Assembly (NCBI RefSeq): GCF_014268935.2 | Contig: NZ_JABWRJ020000003.1 | Coordinates: forward strand, 248,001 to 312,000 | Direction: 5' to 3' | Source of the DNA: Pseudomonas peradeniyensis | GTDB lineage: Bacteria; Pseudomonadota; Gammaproteobacteria; Pseudomonadales; Pseudomonadaceae | Length of the DNA stretch: 64,000 nt | In this document: positions 29,376 to 39,804 of the stretch, in pieces | Position numbering within the stretch: the stretch's first letter is position 1 | Layout of the letters: each line of letters starts with the position of its first letter | Notes under the pieces: model-generated | Database searches by the model: none | What the model was told of the DNA's origin: nothing | The model's input: the letters and a program-made list of their open reading frames with translations, nothing else | Translations under genes and position numbers: made by a program

Positions 29376-30476
29376 GTGAGCGAAACTGTCTTGTCCAACA
29401 CCGAACAGCCCGCGGCGCCCGAGGCGCCGCAATCCGCCACCGCCAAGCCCGCCCGACGCTCCGGCAACGGCCTGGCGCTGCTGGCCCTGCTGCTGGGCGC
29501 CGCCGGCGTCGCGGTCGGCGGCTGGGGCGTCTGGCAGGTCCGCCAGCTGCAAGGCAGCGAGCAAGGCCAGGGCGAACACCTGCAAGCCCTCAATCAACGC
29601 GCCGACGCGCTGCAGCAGCGCGAGCAGCAGCTCAGCGCGCAGCTGGCCAGCCTGCCGGCGGCCAGTGAACTGGAAGATCGCCGGCGCCTGGTGGCGCAAC
29701 TGCAGGGCGACCAGCAGCGCCTGAGCCAGCGCCTGGAGACCGTGCTCGGCGAGAGCCGCAAGGAGTGGCGCCTGGCCGAGGCCGAGCACCTGCTGCGCCT
29801 GGCCACCCTGCGCCTGTCGGCGCTGCAGGACATCACCAGCGCCAAGGCGCTGGTCGAAGGTGCCGATGAAATCCTCCGCGAGCAGAGCGACCCCGGCGCC
29901 TTCGCCGCCCGTGAACAGCTGGCCCGCAGCCTGGCAACGCTCTCCAGTACCGAGCAGCCGGATCGCACCGGGCTGTTCCTCAAGCTCGCCGCGCAGCGTG
30001 AGCTGGTGCAGCAGCTCAGTGCCCAGTCGCCGGAATTCGACAGCAAGGCCGACGCCATGGGCGCGCTGACCGCCGATGGCGACGGCGCCAGTCGCTGGTC
30101 GCAGTGGTGGGCGGAGATCTCCAAGTACTTCCAGATCGAGTTCAATGCCGACGACAACGTCCGCCCGCTGCTGTCCGGGCAGTCGCTCAACCAGCTGCGC
30201 CTGGCCCTGAGCCTGACCATCGAGCAGGCGCAGTGGGCGGCGCTCAACGGCGAGGCCAAGGTCTATGCCCAGGCCCTGGACGATGCGCGCAGCGTGTTGC
30301 TGGCCAACTTCAACCCGGACAACCCGCAAAGCAAGGCGATGCTCGACAACCTCAACCAGCTGGCCGAACAGCCGGTGTCGGTGGTCACGCCTGACCTGAG
30401 CGAGAGCCTGGCCGCGGTGCAGGCCTACATCCAGCGTCGCCACCTGCCGGCCGCCGCCGAAGGGGCCAAGCCATGA
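29376..30476 (+). CDS. hemX: HemX-like membrane protein
   Basis: A 366-residue inner-membrane protein. After a short cytoplasmic N-terminus, one membrane segment (GLALLALLLGAAGVAVGGWGV) is followed by a long periplasmic coiled-coil region (ALNQRADALQQREQQLSAQL). The Pfam family is called uroporphyrinogen-III C-methyltransferase (HemX), but no methyltransferase motifs are visible. GTG at 29376 is preferred over ATG at 29349 because AAGGA lies eight bases ahead. hemY overlaps by 4 bp. Confidence 0.85.
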   Translation: MSETVLSNTEQPAAPEAPQSATAKPARRSGNGLALLALLLGAAGVAVGGWGVWQVRQLQGSEQGQGEHLQALNQRADALQQREQQLSAQLASLPAASELEDRRRLVAQLQGDQQRLSQRLETVLGESRKEWRLAEAEHLLRLATLRLSALQDITSAKALVEGADEILREQSDPGAFAAREQLARSLATLSSTEQPDRTGLFLKLAAQRELVQQLSAQSPEFDSKADAMGALTADGDGASRWSQWWAEISKYFQIEFNADDNVRPLLSGQSLNQLRLALSLTIEQAQWAALNGEAKVYAQALDDARSVLLANFNPDNPQSKAMLDNLNQLAEQPVSVVTPDLSESLAAVQAYIQRRHLPAAAEGAKP

Positions 30477-31711
30477 AGCGTGTCTACCTGCTGGCGGTGC
30501 TGGCGATTGTCGTCGCTGCGGCGCTGGGCATCGCGATCGCCAAGCACAGCGGCTACGTGCTGATCGCCTACGGCGGCTTCCGCTACCAGTCGGGGCTGTG
30601 GGCGGCGCTCGGCGCGCTGGTCGGCATCATTGTGCTGCTGTTGCTGCTGCGCTACCTGATCGGCCTGGTGCTGACCTCGTCCGGGGTGGTCAACCCGTGG
30701 TCGCGGCGCAACCGCAGCCGGCGCACCCGCATCGCCGTCGAACAAGGCCAGCTGGACCTGGCCGAGGGACGCTGGGCCAGTGCCCAGCGCCACTTGCAGC
30801 GGGCCGCCGAGTCCGATCGCCAGCCACTGCTCTACTACCTCGGCGCCGCTCGCGCCGCCAACGAACTGGGACGGGTCGAGGAGCGCGACAACCTGCTCGA
30901 ACGCGCCCTGGAACGCCAGCCCCAGGCCGAGCTCGCCGTTGCCCTGACCCATGCCCAGTTGCAGATGGACCGGGGCGAGAGCGAGGGTGCGCTGGAGGCC
31001 CTGCAGGCGATGCAGGAGCGACATCCACACAATGCCCAGGTGCTGCGCCTGTTGCAGCGCCTGCACCTGGAACGCGGCGATTGGCCGGCGTTGATTCGCC
31101 TGCTGCCGGACCTGCGCAAGCACAAGGTGCTGCCCGCGGCGGAACTGGCCGACCTGGAACAGCGCGCCTGGGGCCAGAACCTGGGGCTGGCGGCGACCCG
31201 TGGTGAGGATCCGCAGACGGCACGCCAGGCGCTCGAGCGCGCCTGGCAGCAGCTGACCAACGCCCAGCGCCAGGAACCGCAGCTGGTGTCGGCCTACGCC
31301 GAGCAACTGCGTCAGGTCGGTGCCCAGGGCGAGGCCGAGCAGGTGCTTCGCGGCGCGCTCAAGCGCGGCTACGAAAGCCACCTGGCGCGCCTGTACGGGC
31401 TGGTGCGCGGCGACGATCCGGCGCGCCAGTTGCAGACGGCCGAAGGCTGGCTGAAGGAGCACCCGCAGGATCCTAGCCTGCTGCTCACCCTCGGCCGGCT
31501 AAGCCTGCAGAATCGCTTGTGGGGCAAGGCACGGGACTATCTGGAGAGCAGCCTGCGCATGGAGCGCAATCCGGAAACCTGCGCCGAGCTGGCACGCTTG
31601 CTGGCCAGCCTCGGCGAGACCGAGCGCAGCAATCAGTTGTTCCAGGAGGGCCTGGGGCTGCTGGATGAGCGCCTGCTGGCGTTGCCGCTGCCGGAGGGGG
31701 TTCGGGCCTGA
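30473..31711 (+). CDS. hemY: HemY tetratricopeptide membrane protein
   Basis: A 412-residue inner-membrane protein. Two N-terminal membrane segments (residues 4-24 and 42-62) are followed by a HemY_N domain (RTRIAVEQGQLDLAEGRWASAQRHL) and TPR repeats through the C-terminus. It belongs to the gammaproteobacterial HemY family, which is not the oxidase of the same name in Bacillus. Its role in heme synthesis is indirect and unclear. ATGA overlap with hemX indicates coupled translation. Confidence 0.88.
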   Translation: MKRVYLLAVLAIVVAAALGIAIAKHSGYVLIAYGGFRYQSGLWAALGALVGIIVLLLLLRYLIGLVLTSSGVVNPWSRRNRSRRTRIAVEQGQLDLAEGRWASAQRHLQRAAESDRQPLLYYLGAARAANELGRVEERDNLLERALERQPQAELAVALTHAQLQMDRGESEGALEALQAMQERHPHNAQVLRLLQRLHLERGDWPALIRLLPDLRKHKVLPAAELADLEQRAWGQNLGLAATRGEDPQTARQALERAWQQLTNAQRQEPQLVSAYAEQLRQVGAQGEAEQVLRGALKRGYESHLARLYGLVRGDDPARQLQTAEGWLKEHPQDPSLLLTLGRLSLQNRLWGKARDYLESSLRMERNPETCAELARLLASLGETERSNQLFQEGLGLLDERLLALPLPEGVRA

Positions 31712-31821
31712 GGCCCCCACTGGCCTCGTGGCGCGCTGTCGCGCATCATGGGCATACCTGCTTGTGCCGGTGCGATGTTTTGCCAGCGGCGCGTTGCATT
31801 ATCTGATGAGCGATGACTCAA

Positions 31822-31845
31822 GACGCCCTCTGCGTAGAGGGCGTC
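31822..31845. terminator. Hairpin downstream of hemY
   Basis: GACGCCCTC and GAGGGCGTC form a perfect 9-bp stem with a six-base loop. No T-run follows. It lies about 110 bp after hemY; the rest of the 290-bp space before dsbB shows nothing clear. Confidence 0.4.
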
Positions 31846-32001
31846 GAATCGTCCTTCGTCCGCTTCGGAATATTCCCACGTTTCACGAAAATGATTCCCT
31901 AGCCATTCAGCGACTTGTCTGCACTGTAGCGCCTTGATACAAAGCGCCCCTTTCCTCTACCGTTTCAAACCACTTCCCTCATTTTCGGATCACTTCTACC
32001 C

Positions 32002-32499
32002 ATGTCGCTGGCCTGCTTGCGCAGCTCGTTCCTTCCCGCCTTCCTGGCCGCCGTGGCGGTGCTGGTCGCATCGTTCCGTCTCGAAAACGTGGTCGGCCTG
32101 GACCCCTGCGCGTTGTGTTTCAGCCAGCGCCTGATGCTGGGCTGTTTTGCGCTGGCCAGCCTGGTTGCCACGCTCCATGCCGGCGGCCGCCGCTGGCATG
32201 CCTGGCTGGCACTGCTGTTCGCGTCGGCGGGCGCCTTGCTGGCGGGGCGGCATGTCTGGCTGCAGGCCGAGCCGCTGCCGGTCAGCGGTTGCCACCTGCC
32301 CCTGGCGCACCTGGTCGAACGCCCGTGGAGCGAGATCCTGCAGGCGTTCCTGCTGGGCAGCCCGGACTGCGTGTCGGTCAACTGGAGCTTCCTCGACCTG
32401 ACCCTGCCGGAATGGAGCCTGCTGGCGTTCCTGTTGCTGGCGGCGGTGCCGTTGTCGTGGCTGGTGCTGTATCGATTGCGCCAGGACGCGGCGGGTTGA
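32002..32499 (+). CDS. dsbB: Disulfide bond formation protein B
   Basis: A 165-residue inner-membrane protein with four membrane helices. The first redox pair is Cys-Ala-Leu-Cys in LDPCALCFSQRLMLG; the second pair is the Cys of VSGCHLP and of GSPDCVSV. It reoxidises DsbA and passes electrons to quinone. Its place downstream of the heme genes near rsd is the usual one in the genus. Confidence 0.92.
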   Translation: MSLACLRSSFLPAFLAAVAVLVASFRLENVVGLDPCALCFSQRLMLGCFALASLVATLHAGGRRWHAWLALLFASAGALLAGRHVWLQAEPLPVSGCHLPLAHLVERPWSEILQAFLLGSPDCVSVNWSFLDLTLPEWSLLAFLLLAAVPLSWLVLYRLRQDAAG

Positions 32500-32729
32500 T
32501 CCACGGCAATGCACCGGGTGTTGCGCGACCAGCGGTGGCCGGCAACGGGATTAAACGCTTGTATGAACTTTGTCTGCTGCGTACCTTGAAGGGCAGGTCG
32601 CGCGGGAATAATCTCCCAGCACGCTTACCGAAAATACAACTGCTCGATGCCGTTTGCTGACGTCACCTTTGTGCCACGGTGTTGTGTCGCGAGGTGCAGC
32701 GGCATCTACCCAGAAGGGAAGAGATCGCC

Positions 32730-33200
32730 ATGCTCGATAGTTGCCAGAACGCCCAGGAACGCTGGGGCGGTGTTCACAAGCTGATCGATCGTTGGCTCAA
32801 GGAGCGCGAGGAGCTGGTACAAGCCTTCCGCGCCTTGCGCGATGCCAAGCCGGCTTTTGCGGACAAGGACAAGAACCGTGATTTTTGCGCGGTGCTGGTC
32901 GATTACGTGTCAGCCTGGCATTTCGAAGTCAGTGAGCAGTTGGTCAGCGAAGCCAAGGCCTTTGGAGATACCGGAGCCCTTGAGCTGGCTACGCAGATCA
33001 ATCCACGCATTGACGACAGCACTCAGATCGCCCTGGCCTTCAACGACCACTGCGCCAAGGGTGAGTGCACCGACACCGAACGCTTCGCGGAAAAGCTGGG
33101 CAAGCTTGGCAGCCTGCTGCACGAGCGTTTCGAACTGGAAGACTGCCTGATCGAAGTGCTGCACAACGCCCACAAGCAAGAGGACGCGGTGCAGGCCTGA
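32730..33200 (+). CDS. algQ: Rsd/AlgQ anti-sigma70 factor
   Basis: A 156-residue helical protein (MLDSCQNAQERWGGVHKLID; VDYVSAWHFEVSEQL; HERFELEDCLIEVLHNAH). Rsd binds sigma70 region 4 and shifts RNA polymerase toward other sigma factors in stationary phase; in P. aeruginosa the protein is called AlgQ. GAAGGGAAGAG precedes the ATG at 32730. It converges on the FKBP gene with only one base between the stops. Confidence 0.92.
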   Translation: MLDSCQNAQERWGGVHKLIDRWLKEREELVQAFRALRDAKPAFADKDKNRDFCAVLVDYVSAWHFEVSEQLVSEAKAFGDTGALELATQINPRIDDSTQIALAFNDHCAKGECTDTERFAEKLGKLGSLLHERFELEDCLIEVLHNAHKQEDAVQA

Positions 33201-33201
33201 T

Positions 33202-33867
33202 TCAGTCGGCCACGTCCAGCAGTTCGATCTCGAACACCAGTGGGGTATAGGGTGCGATCAGGTCACCCGCACCGTCGGCGCCGTAGGCTTGCGCCGACGG
33301 GATCACCAGCCGCCACTTCGCCCCCGCTTTCATGCGTGGCAGCGCTACCTGCCAGCCCTCGATCACCGAGTCCAGCTTGAACCATTGCGGTTGCAGGTTC
33401 TGGTCGAACACCGTGCCATCCGGCAGTTTCCCCACATAGCGCACCTGCACGCGACCGCTGGCCTTGGGTTGCGCGCCGTTGCCGCTGGCCAGTTCGCTGT
33501 AGAGGATGCCCTCGGGCAGCTCGCGTACCCCGGCCTTGGCCCGCTCGCCGGCAATGAAGCGTTTCTCCGCTTCCACCAGCTTGTCCACCTGGGCCTGTTC
33601 GGCGGCGGCGTTGGCTTGCGTCTCGTGCTGCTCGAGGATGGCCTGCATGCGTGACTTGGCAATGCGTGGCGGCTGGCCCTGGTAGGCCTGGCGCAGGCCT
33701 TCGACCAGGGCGTCGAGCTGCAGGCCGGGGACTTCCTGGCGCAGGCGCTCGCCCAGGCTGGCACCGAGGCTGTAGGCCAGGTCGCTGTCGTTGGCGGGGG
33801 CGGTTTCGGCGTTGGCCAGGGAGAGCGGCATCACCAGGCACAGGCCCAGAATCAGATAACGAGGCAT
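33202..33867 (-). CDS. Exported FKBP-type peptidyl-prolyl isomerase
   Basis: A 221-residue periplasmic protein. A signal peptide (1-20, ending SLANAET) is followed by an FKBP_N dimerisation region (LAYSLGASLGERLRQEVPGL) and a C-terminal FKBP domain (VQVRYVGKLPDGTVFDQN; WRLVIPSAQAYG). It resembles the FklB/Mip group and should help fold envelope proteins. It diverges from algP across 224 bp. Confidence 0.9.
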   Translation of the reverse strand: MPRYLILGLCLVMPLSLANAETAPANDSDLAYSLGASLGERLRQEVPGLQLDALVEGLRQAYQGQPPRIAKSRMQAILEQHETQANAAAEQAQVDKLVEAEKRFIAGERAKAGVRELPEGILYSELASGNGAQPKASGRVQVRYVGKLPDGTVFDQNLQPQWFKLDSVIEGWQVALPRMKAGAKWRLVIPSAQAYGADGAGDLIAPYTPLVFEIELLDVAD

Positions 33868-34091
33868 GGACGGTTCCTGCGGTAAAGAGCGCAAAGTATG
33901 CCAGCGTTGTTGGGCGAAGATGTGTAAATATCGGCAGTGCACTAATGGGCAACTACACTTGTTTCCAGCTGCAAGACAACAACTTTGCCCAGGCATGCAA
34001 CGCGGCGCTACTGAGACTGTCAACATGCCCTAGCGGCGGTAGCAGCAGAAGCATAGTATGAGCCGCACTCTCGTCAGCCAGGAGGTAAACC

Positions 34092-35189
34092 ATGTCGGCC
34101 AAGAAGAAAGCAGTCAGTACGCCGTTGCACCTGCTCCAGCAACTTTCGGGTAGCTTGCTCGAACATTTGGAAGATGCCTGCTCCCAAGCGCTGGCGGATG
34201 CCGAGAAACTGTTGGCCAAGTTGGAAAAACAACGTGGCAAGGCCCAGGAGAAACTGCATAACGCTCGCCTGAAGTTGCAGGACGCCGCCAAGGCCGGTAA
34301 AGCCAAGGCTCAGGGCAAGGCGCAAAAAGCCGCGGGTGAACTTGAACACTTGCTCGATTCGCTCAAGGATCGCCAGGCCCAGACCCGAACTTACATCCAG
34401 CAACTCAAGCGTGATGCCCAGGAAAGCCTGAAACTGGCCCAGGGTGTCGGCAAGGTGCGTGAGGCGGCCGCCAAGGCCCTGGACTCGCGTACTGCGGCAC
34501 CGAAAGCCGCCGCGAAACCTGCTGCCAAACCAGCGGCCAAGCCTGCTGCCGCCAAGGCACCGGCGAGGACTGCAGCCGCGAAACCTGCTGCCAAGCCAGC
34601 GGCCAAACCGGCTGCTGCCAAGGCTCCCGCGAAGACCGCTGCAGCGAAACCTGCCGCCAAGCCAGCGGCCAAGCCTGCTGCTGCCAAGGCACCGGCGAAG
34701 ACCGCCGCCGCGAAACCTGCCGCCAAGCCAGCGGCCAAGCCTGCTGCTGCCAAGGCACCGGCGAAGACCGCCGCCGCGAAACCTGCCGCCAAGCCAGCGG
34801 CCAAGCCTGCTGCCGCCAAGGCACCGGCGAAGACCGCCGCCGCGAAACCTGCCGCCAAGCCAGCGGCCAAGCCTGCTACTGCCAAGGCCCCGGCGAAGAC
34901 CGCCGCCGCGAAACCTGCTGCCAAGCCAGCGGCCAAACCAGCTGCTGCCAAGGCACCGGCAAAGACCGCTGCAGCGAAACCAGCAGCCAAACCAGCGGCC
35001 AAGCCTGCTGCCGCCAAGCCAGCAGCCAAGCCGGCCGCTGCGAAAGCTCCGGCCAAGCCTGTAGCCAGCAAGCCAGCCGAAAGCAAGCCAGCCACGCCGA
35101 CCGCCAGCGCCACCCCGGCGCCTGCGACCAGCGCGGCCACGCCTGCGGCAACCGCCACACCGGCTCAGTCGCCGACTTCGGCGTCCTGA
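34092..35189 (+). CDS. algP: AlgP histone-H1-like protein
   Basis: A 365-residue very basic protein. Residues 1-135 form a helical, coiled-coil region (PLHLLQQLSGSLLEHLEDAC; EKLLAKLEKQRGKAQEKL). Residues 140-340 are Lys-Pro-Ala repeats built on a 22-residue unit ending KAPAKTAA. The tail is rich in Ala, Thr and Pro. In P. aeruginosa, AlgP (AlgR3) binds DNA and influences algD transcription. A strong AGGAGG site precedes the ATG. The 3' end overlaps the convergent TIGR02444 gene by 25 bp. Confidence 0.92.
   Translation: MSAKKKAVSTPLHLLQQLSGSLLEHLEDACSQALADAEKLLAKLEKQRGKAQEKLHNARLKLQDAAKAGKAKAQGKAQKAAGELEHLLDSLKDRQAQTRTYIQQLKRDAQESLKLAQGVGKVREAAAKALDSRTAAPKAAAKPAAKPAAKPAAAKAPARTAAAKPAAKPAAKPAAAKAPAKTAAAKPAAKPAAKPAAAKAPAKTAAAKPAAKPAAKPAAAKAPAKTAAAKPAAKPAAKPAAAKAPAKTAAAKPAAKPAAKPATAKAPAKTAAAKPAAKPAAKPAAAKAPAKTAAAKPAAKPAAKPAAAKPAAKPAAAKAPAKPVASKPAESKPATPTASATPAPATSAATPAATATPAQSPTSAS
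34510..34985 (+). repeat. 66-bp tandem repeat inside algP
   Basis: About seven copies of a 66-bp unit encode the 22-residue Lys-Pro-Ala module (one ends in KAPARTAA, the others in KAPAKTAA). Neighbouring copies are nearly identical at the DNA level, which favours gain or loss of units. Confidence 0.88.
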
Positions 35190-35644
35190 AGCTCACGGGC
35201 CGCGGCGCGCAGCTGATGCAGTGCGTCGTGGTCCCGGGCCTGGTCCGGCGCCAGCCGGGTCAGCCAGTCCTGCGCGGCGCCCGCTTGCGCAGGCCATTCA
35301 CGTGCCAGCGCCTCCAGGCGTTCCAGCAAGGTACGTTCAGCCTGTAACTCCAGCGCCTTCACCTGCTCACGCATCACGCTCAATTGCGGGTCGGCCAGCG
35401 CCTGTTCGCGCCATTGCCGACGCAGCGCACGTAGCGGCGTCACCACGTCGCGTTGCCAGGGGGCGGCCAGGGCTCGCAGGGCAGCGATCCGCTGTTCATC
35501 GGCGGCCACGCCGCGGGCCTGCAGCCAGGTGCCGCAGAGCAGCAGGCAGACATCGCCGCCCAGTTCCTGGAGGGCCAGGCTGGCGGCTTCGACGCCTGGC
35601 CGGGCATACAAGGCCAGGGCGTGATTCCACAGGTCGGTGTGCAT
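35165..35644 (-). CDS. TIGR02444 family protein
   Basis: A 159-residue helical protein beginning MHTDLWNHALALYARPGVEAA, with LALQELGGDVCLLLCGTWL and RRQWREQALADP. The family is found in gammaproteobacteria with unknown function. It sits between algP (convergent, 25-bp overlap) and the ABC-F gene (divergent). Confidence 0.82.
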   Translation of the reverse strand: MHTDLWNHALALYARPGVEAASLALQELGGDVCLLLCGTWLQARGVAADEQRIAALRALAAPWQRDVVTPLRALRRQWREQALADPQLSVMREQVKALELQAERTLLERLEALAREWPAQAGAAQDWLTRLAPDQARDHDALHQLRAAARELQDAEVGD

Positions 35645-35694
35645 GGTTTCACTCGCGCCAGTGATCGGCGAAGCTGGTAGACTCCGCGACCATC

Positions 35695-37604
<1,910 letters not shown>

Positions 37605-37605
<1 letters not shown>

Positions 37606-38192
37606 TGGAGGAGCTGCGTTCGCTGCTGCCGGGGCAGTGGATGGACACGTTCTGGCTGGGGCTGCAGATCCTGCTGATCCTGATCGCCGCGTTCGTCCTG
37701 CAGCGCATGGTCGCCCGCGGCCTGCGCAGCCTGGGCGAACGCTACCCGTTGCCGCACGAGCTGATGGTGCCGGTGCGCGGTGCCCTGCGCTGGCTGATCA
37801 TGGGCAGCGCGTTGCTGTTCGTGCTCGAGCGCATGGGAGTGTCCGCCACGGTGCTGTGGACGGCACTGTCGGGCTTCGTCGCGGTGGCGGCGGTGGCGTT
37901 CTTCGCCATCTGGAGCGTGCTGTCCAACCTGCTGTGCGCGGTGCTGATCTTCACCGTCGGGCCGTTTCGCATCGGCGATGTGGTCGAGCTGGTCGATACC
38001 CTCGACAAACCGGGGGTGAAAGGCCGGGTGATCGCCATCAACCTGCTGTACACCACACTGATGGAGACGCCGGAGGCGGGCGGGGCGCTGGTGCAGGTGC
38101 CGAACAGCCAGTTCTTCCAGAAAGCCGTGCGCCGTTGGCGTGGCGCCGAGGCGTCAGTGGCCCTGCACGAGGCACCTGTCGAGAGCGACTGA
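37605..38192 (+). CDS. Small mechanosensitive channel (MscS-like)
   Basis: A 195-residue membrane protein. Three helices near residues 15-35, 60-80 and 90-115 are followed by a beta domain (VLIFTVGPFRIGDVVELVD; ALVQVPNSQFFQKAVRRW) like that of MscS. Glycine- and alanine-rich helix 3 (SGFVAVAAVAFFAIWSVLSNLL) would line the pore. It is shorter than E. coli MscS (286 residues), missing most of the cytoplasmic cage. Its ATG overlaps the ABC-F stop codon by one base. Confidence 0.85.
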
Positions 38193-38211
38193 CAGGGCGC
38201 TGCTCATTGTA

Positions 38212-38284
38212 ATCGCGGGGCAAGCCCGCTCCCACGCCCTGGTCCTGTTGGATGGCTGGCGTGGGAGCGGGCTTGCCCCGCGAT
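38212..38284. repeat. REP pair with perfect 27-bp inverted arms
   Basis: The left arm, 38212-38238 (ATCGCGGGGCAAGCCCGC...), is exactly inverted at 38258-38284. It lies between the channel and LysE genes. Confidence 0.9.
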
Positions 38285-38369
38285 CGTTTCAAGCAGAAAA
38301 ACCACTGGTTATTTTTTCGCCAACACCTTAGCTTAACGGTTTGCAAAAGCTGTTCGAGCGAGGTGTGCG

Positions 38370-39002
38370 ATGTCGATGGAAACGTGGTTGGCCTTCTTTG
38401 CCGCGTGCTGGGTGATCAGCCTGTCGCCGGGTGCCGGGGCAATCGCCTCGATGTCCAGCGGGCTGCAGTACGGTTTCTGGCGTGGTTACTGGAACGCCCT
38501 GGGCCTGCAACTGGGCCTGATCGTGCAGATCGCCATCATCGCCGCCGGTGTCGGCGCCATCCTCGCCGCGTCGGCCACCGCCTTCCAGGTCATCAAGTGG
38601 TTCGGTGTCGCCTACCTGGTCTACCTCGCCTACAAGCAATGGCGCGCCCTGCCGATGGACATGAGCGACGAGTCCGGCGTGCGGCCGATCGGCAAGCCGC
38701 TGAGCCTGGTGTTCCGCGGCTTCCTGGTCAACGTCAGCAACCCCAAGGCGCTGGTGTTCATGCTGGCGGTGCTGCCGCAGTTCATCAACCCGCACGAGGC
38801 GCTGCTGCCGCAGTATGTGGCGATCACCGTGACCATGATCAGCGTCGACCTGCTGGTGATGGCGGGCTACACCGGGCTGGCTTCGCGGGTGCTGCGCCTG
38901 TTGCGTACACCGAAGCAGCAGAAGCGCCTGAACCGCACCTTTGCCGGGCTGTTCATTGGTGCGGCGACGTTCCTCGCCACTCTGCGCCGGGCGCCGCTCT
39001 GA
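38370..39002 (+). CDS. LysE/RhtB-family amino-acid exporter
   Basis: A 210-residue inner-membrane protein with six predicted helices. The family N-terminal motif reads CWVISLSPGAGAIASMSSGLQYG, and the middle carries FLVNVSNPKALVFMLAVLPQF. Family members export homoserine, threonine or related compounds, but the substrate here is not predictable. It is followed by a perfect hairpin and the convergent slipin gene. Confidence 0.9.
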   Translation: MSMETWLAFFAACWVISLSPGAGAIASMSSGLQYGFWRGYWNALGLQLGLIVQIAIIAAGVGAILAASATAFQVIKWFGVAYLVYLAYKQWRALPMDMSDESGVRPIGKPLSLVFRGFLVNVSNPKALVFMLAVLPQFINPHEALLPQYVAITVTMISVDLLVMAGYTGLASRVLRLLRTPKQQKRLNRTFAGLFIGAATFLATLRRAPL

Positions 39003-39017
39003 TCAATCGCGTGAAGC

Positions 39018-39041
39018 CATTCGCGGGTAAACCCGCGAATG
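39018..39041. terminator. Bidirectional hairpin between lysE-like and slipin genes
   Basis: CATTCGCGGGT and ACCCGCGAATG form a perfect 11-bp stem around AA. T-runs are absent. It may also be a third small repeat family of this genome. Confidence 0.5.
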
Positions 39042-39051
39042 CTGCACTGCT

Positions 39052-39801
39052 TTACTGCTTGTCCACCAGCCCCTTGAGCAGATCCACCGGCAACGGAAAC
39101 ACGATGGTCGAGCTCTTGTCCCCGGCAATCGACCCCAGCGTCTGCATGTAGCGCAGCTGCATCGCCCCCGGCTCCTTGCCTAGCATCTGCGCCGCCTGCA
39201 TCAGTTTCTCCGACGCCTGCAGCTCGCCTTCGGCATGGATCACCTTGGCCCGTCGTTCGCGCTCGGCCTCGGCCTGGCGGGCGATGGCGCGGACCATCGA
39301 CTCGTTGAGGTCGACATGCTTGATCTCGACGTTGGCCACCTTGATGCCCCAGGCGTCGGTCTGCGCGTCCAGTACCTCGCGGATGTCCGAGTTCAATTGC
39401 TCGCGCTCGGCCAGCAGTTCATCCAGCTCGTGCTTGCCGAGCACGGCGCGCAGGGTGGTCTGGGCCAGCTGGCTGGTGGCGGTGAGGAAGTCTTCGACCT
39501 GGATGATCGCCTTCTGTGGGTCGAGCACGCGAAAGTACAGCACGGCGTTGACCTTGACCGAGACGTTGTCGCGGGTAATCACGTCCTGGGGCGGCACGTC
39601 GAGCACCACGGTGCGCAGGTCGACGCGGACCATCTGCTGGATGCCGGGAATCAGGATGATCAGCCCCGGGCCCTTGACCTGCCAGAAGCGCCCGAGCTGA
39701 AACACCACGCCGCGCTCGTACTCGCGCAGGATGCGCAGGGCCGACAGCAGCAGTATGCCCAGCAGCACCAGCACCGCGCTGAATCCGAATTGCATGAACA
39801 T
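39052..39801 (-). CDS. Slipin (stomatin/SPFH family)
   Basis: A 249-residue membrane-anchored protein. An N-terminal hydrophobic segment ([19 protein letters not shown]) is followed by the SPFH domain ([40 protein letters not shown]) and a charged coiled coil ([27 protein letters not shown]). It forms oligomeric membrane scaffolds. It starts three bases after the NfeD stop codon; slipin and NfeD genes are regularly paired, and NfeD proteases can cut slipin. Confidence 0.93.
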   Translation of the reverse strand: MFMQFGFSAVLVLLGILLLSALRILREYERGVVFQLGRFWQVKGPGLIILIPGIQQMVRVDLRTVVLDVPPQDVITRDNVSVKVNAVLYFRVLDPQKAIIQVEDFLTATSQLAQTTLRAVLGKHELDELLAEREQLNSDIREVLDAQTDAWGIKVANVEIKHVDLNESMVRAIARQAEAERERRAKVIHAEGELQASEKLMQAAQMLGKEPGAMQLRYMQTLGSIAGDKSSTIVFPLPVDLLKGLVDKQ

Positions 39802-39804
39802 CGT

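Noticed and set aside
34510..34985. CRISPR-like spacing of the algP repeat
   Set aside because: The repeats are contiguous, in frame and coding, with no spacers or cas genes.
34391..35158. Alanine-glycine-rich minus-strand frame
   Set aside because: It is the antisense of the algP repeats.
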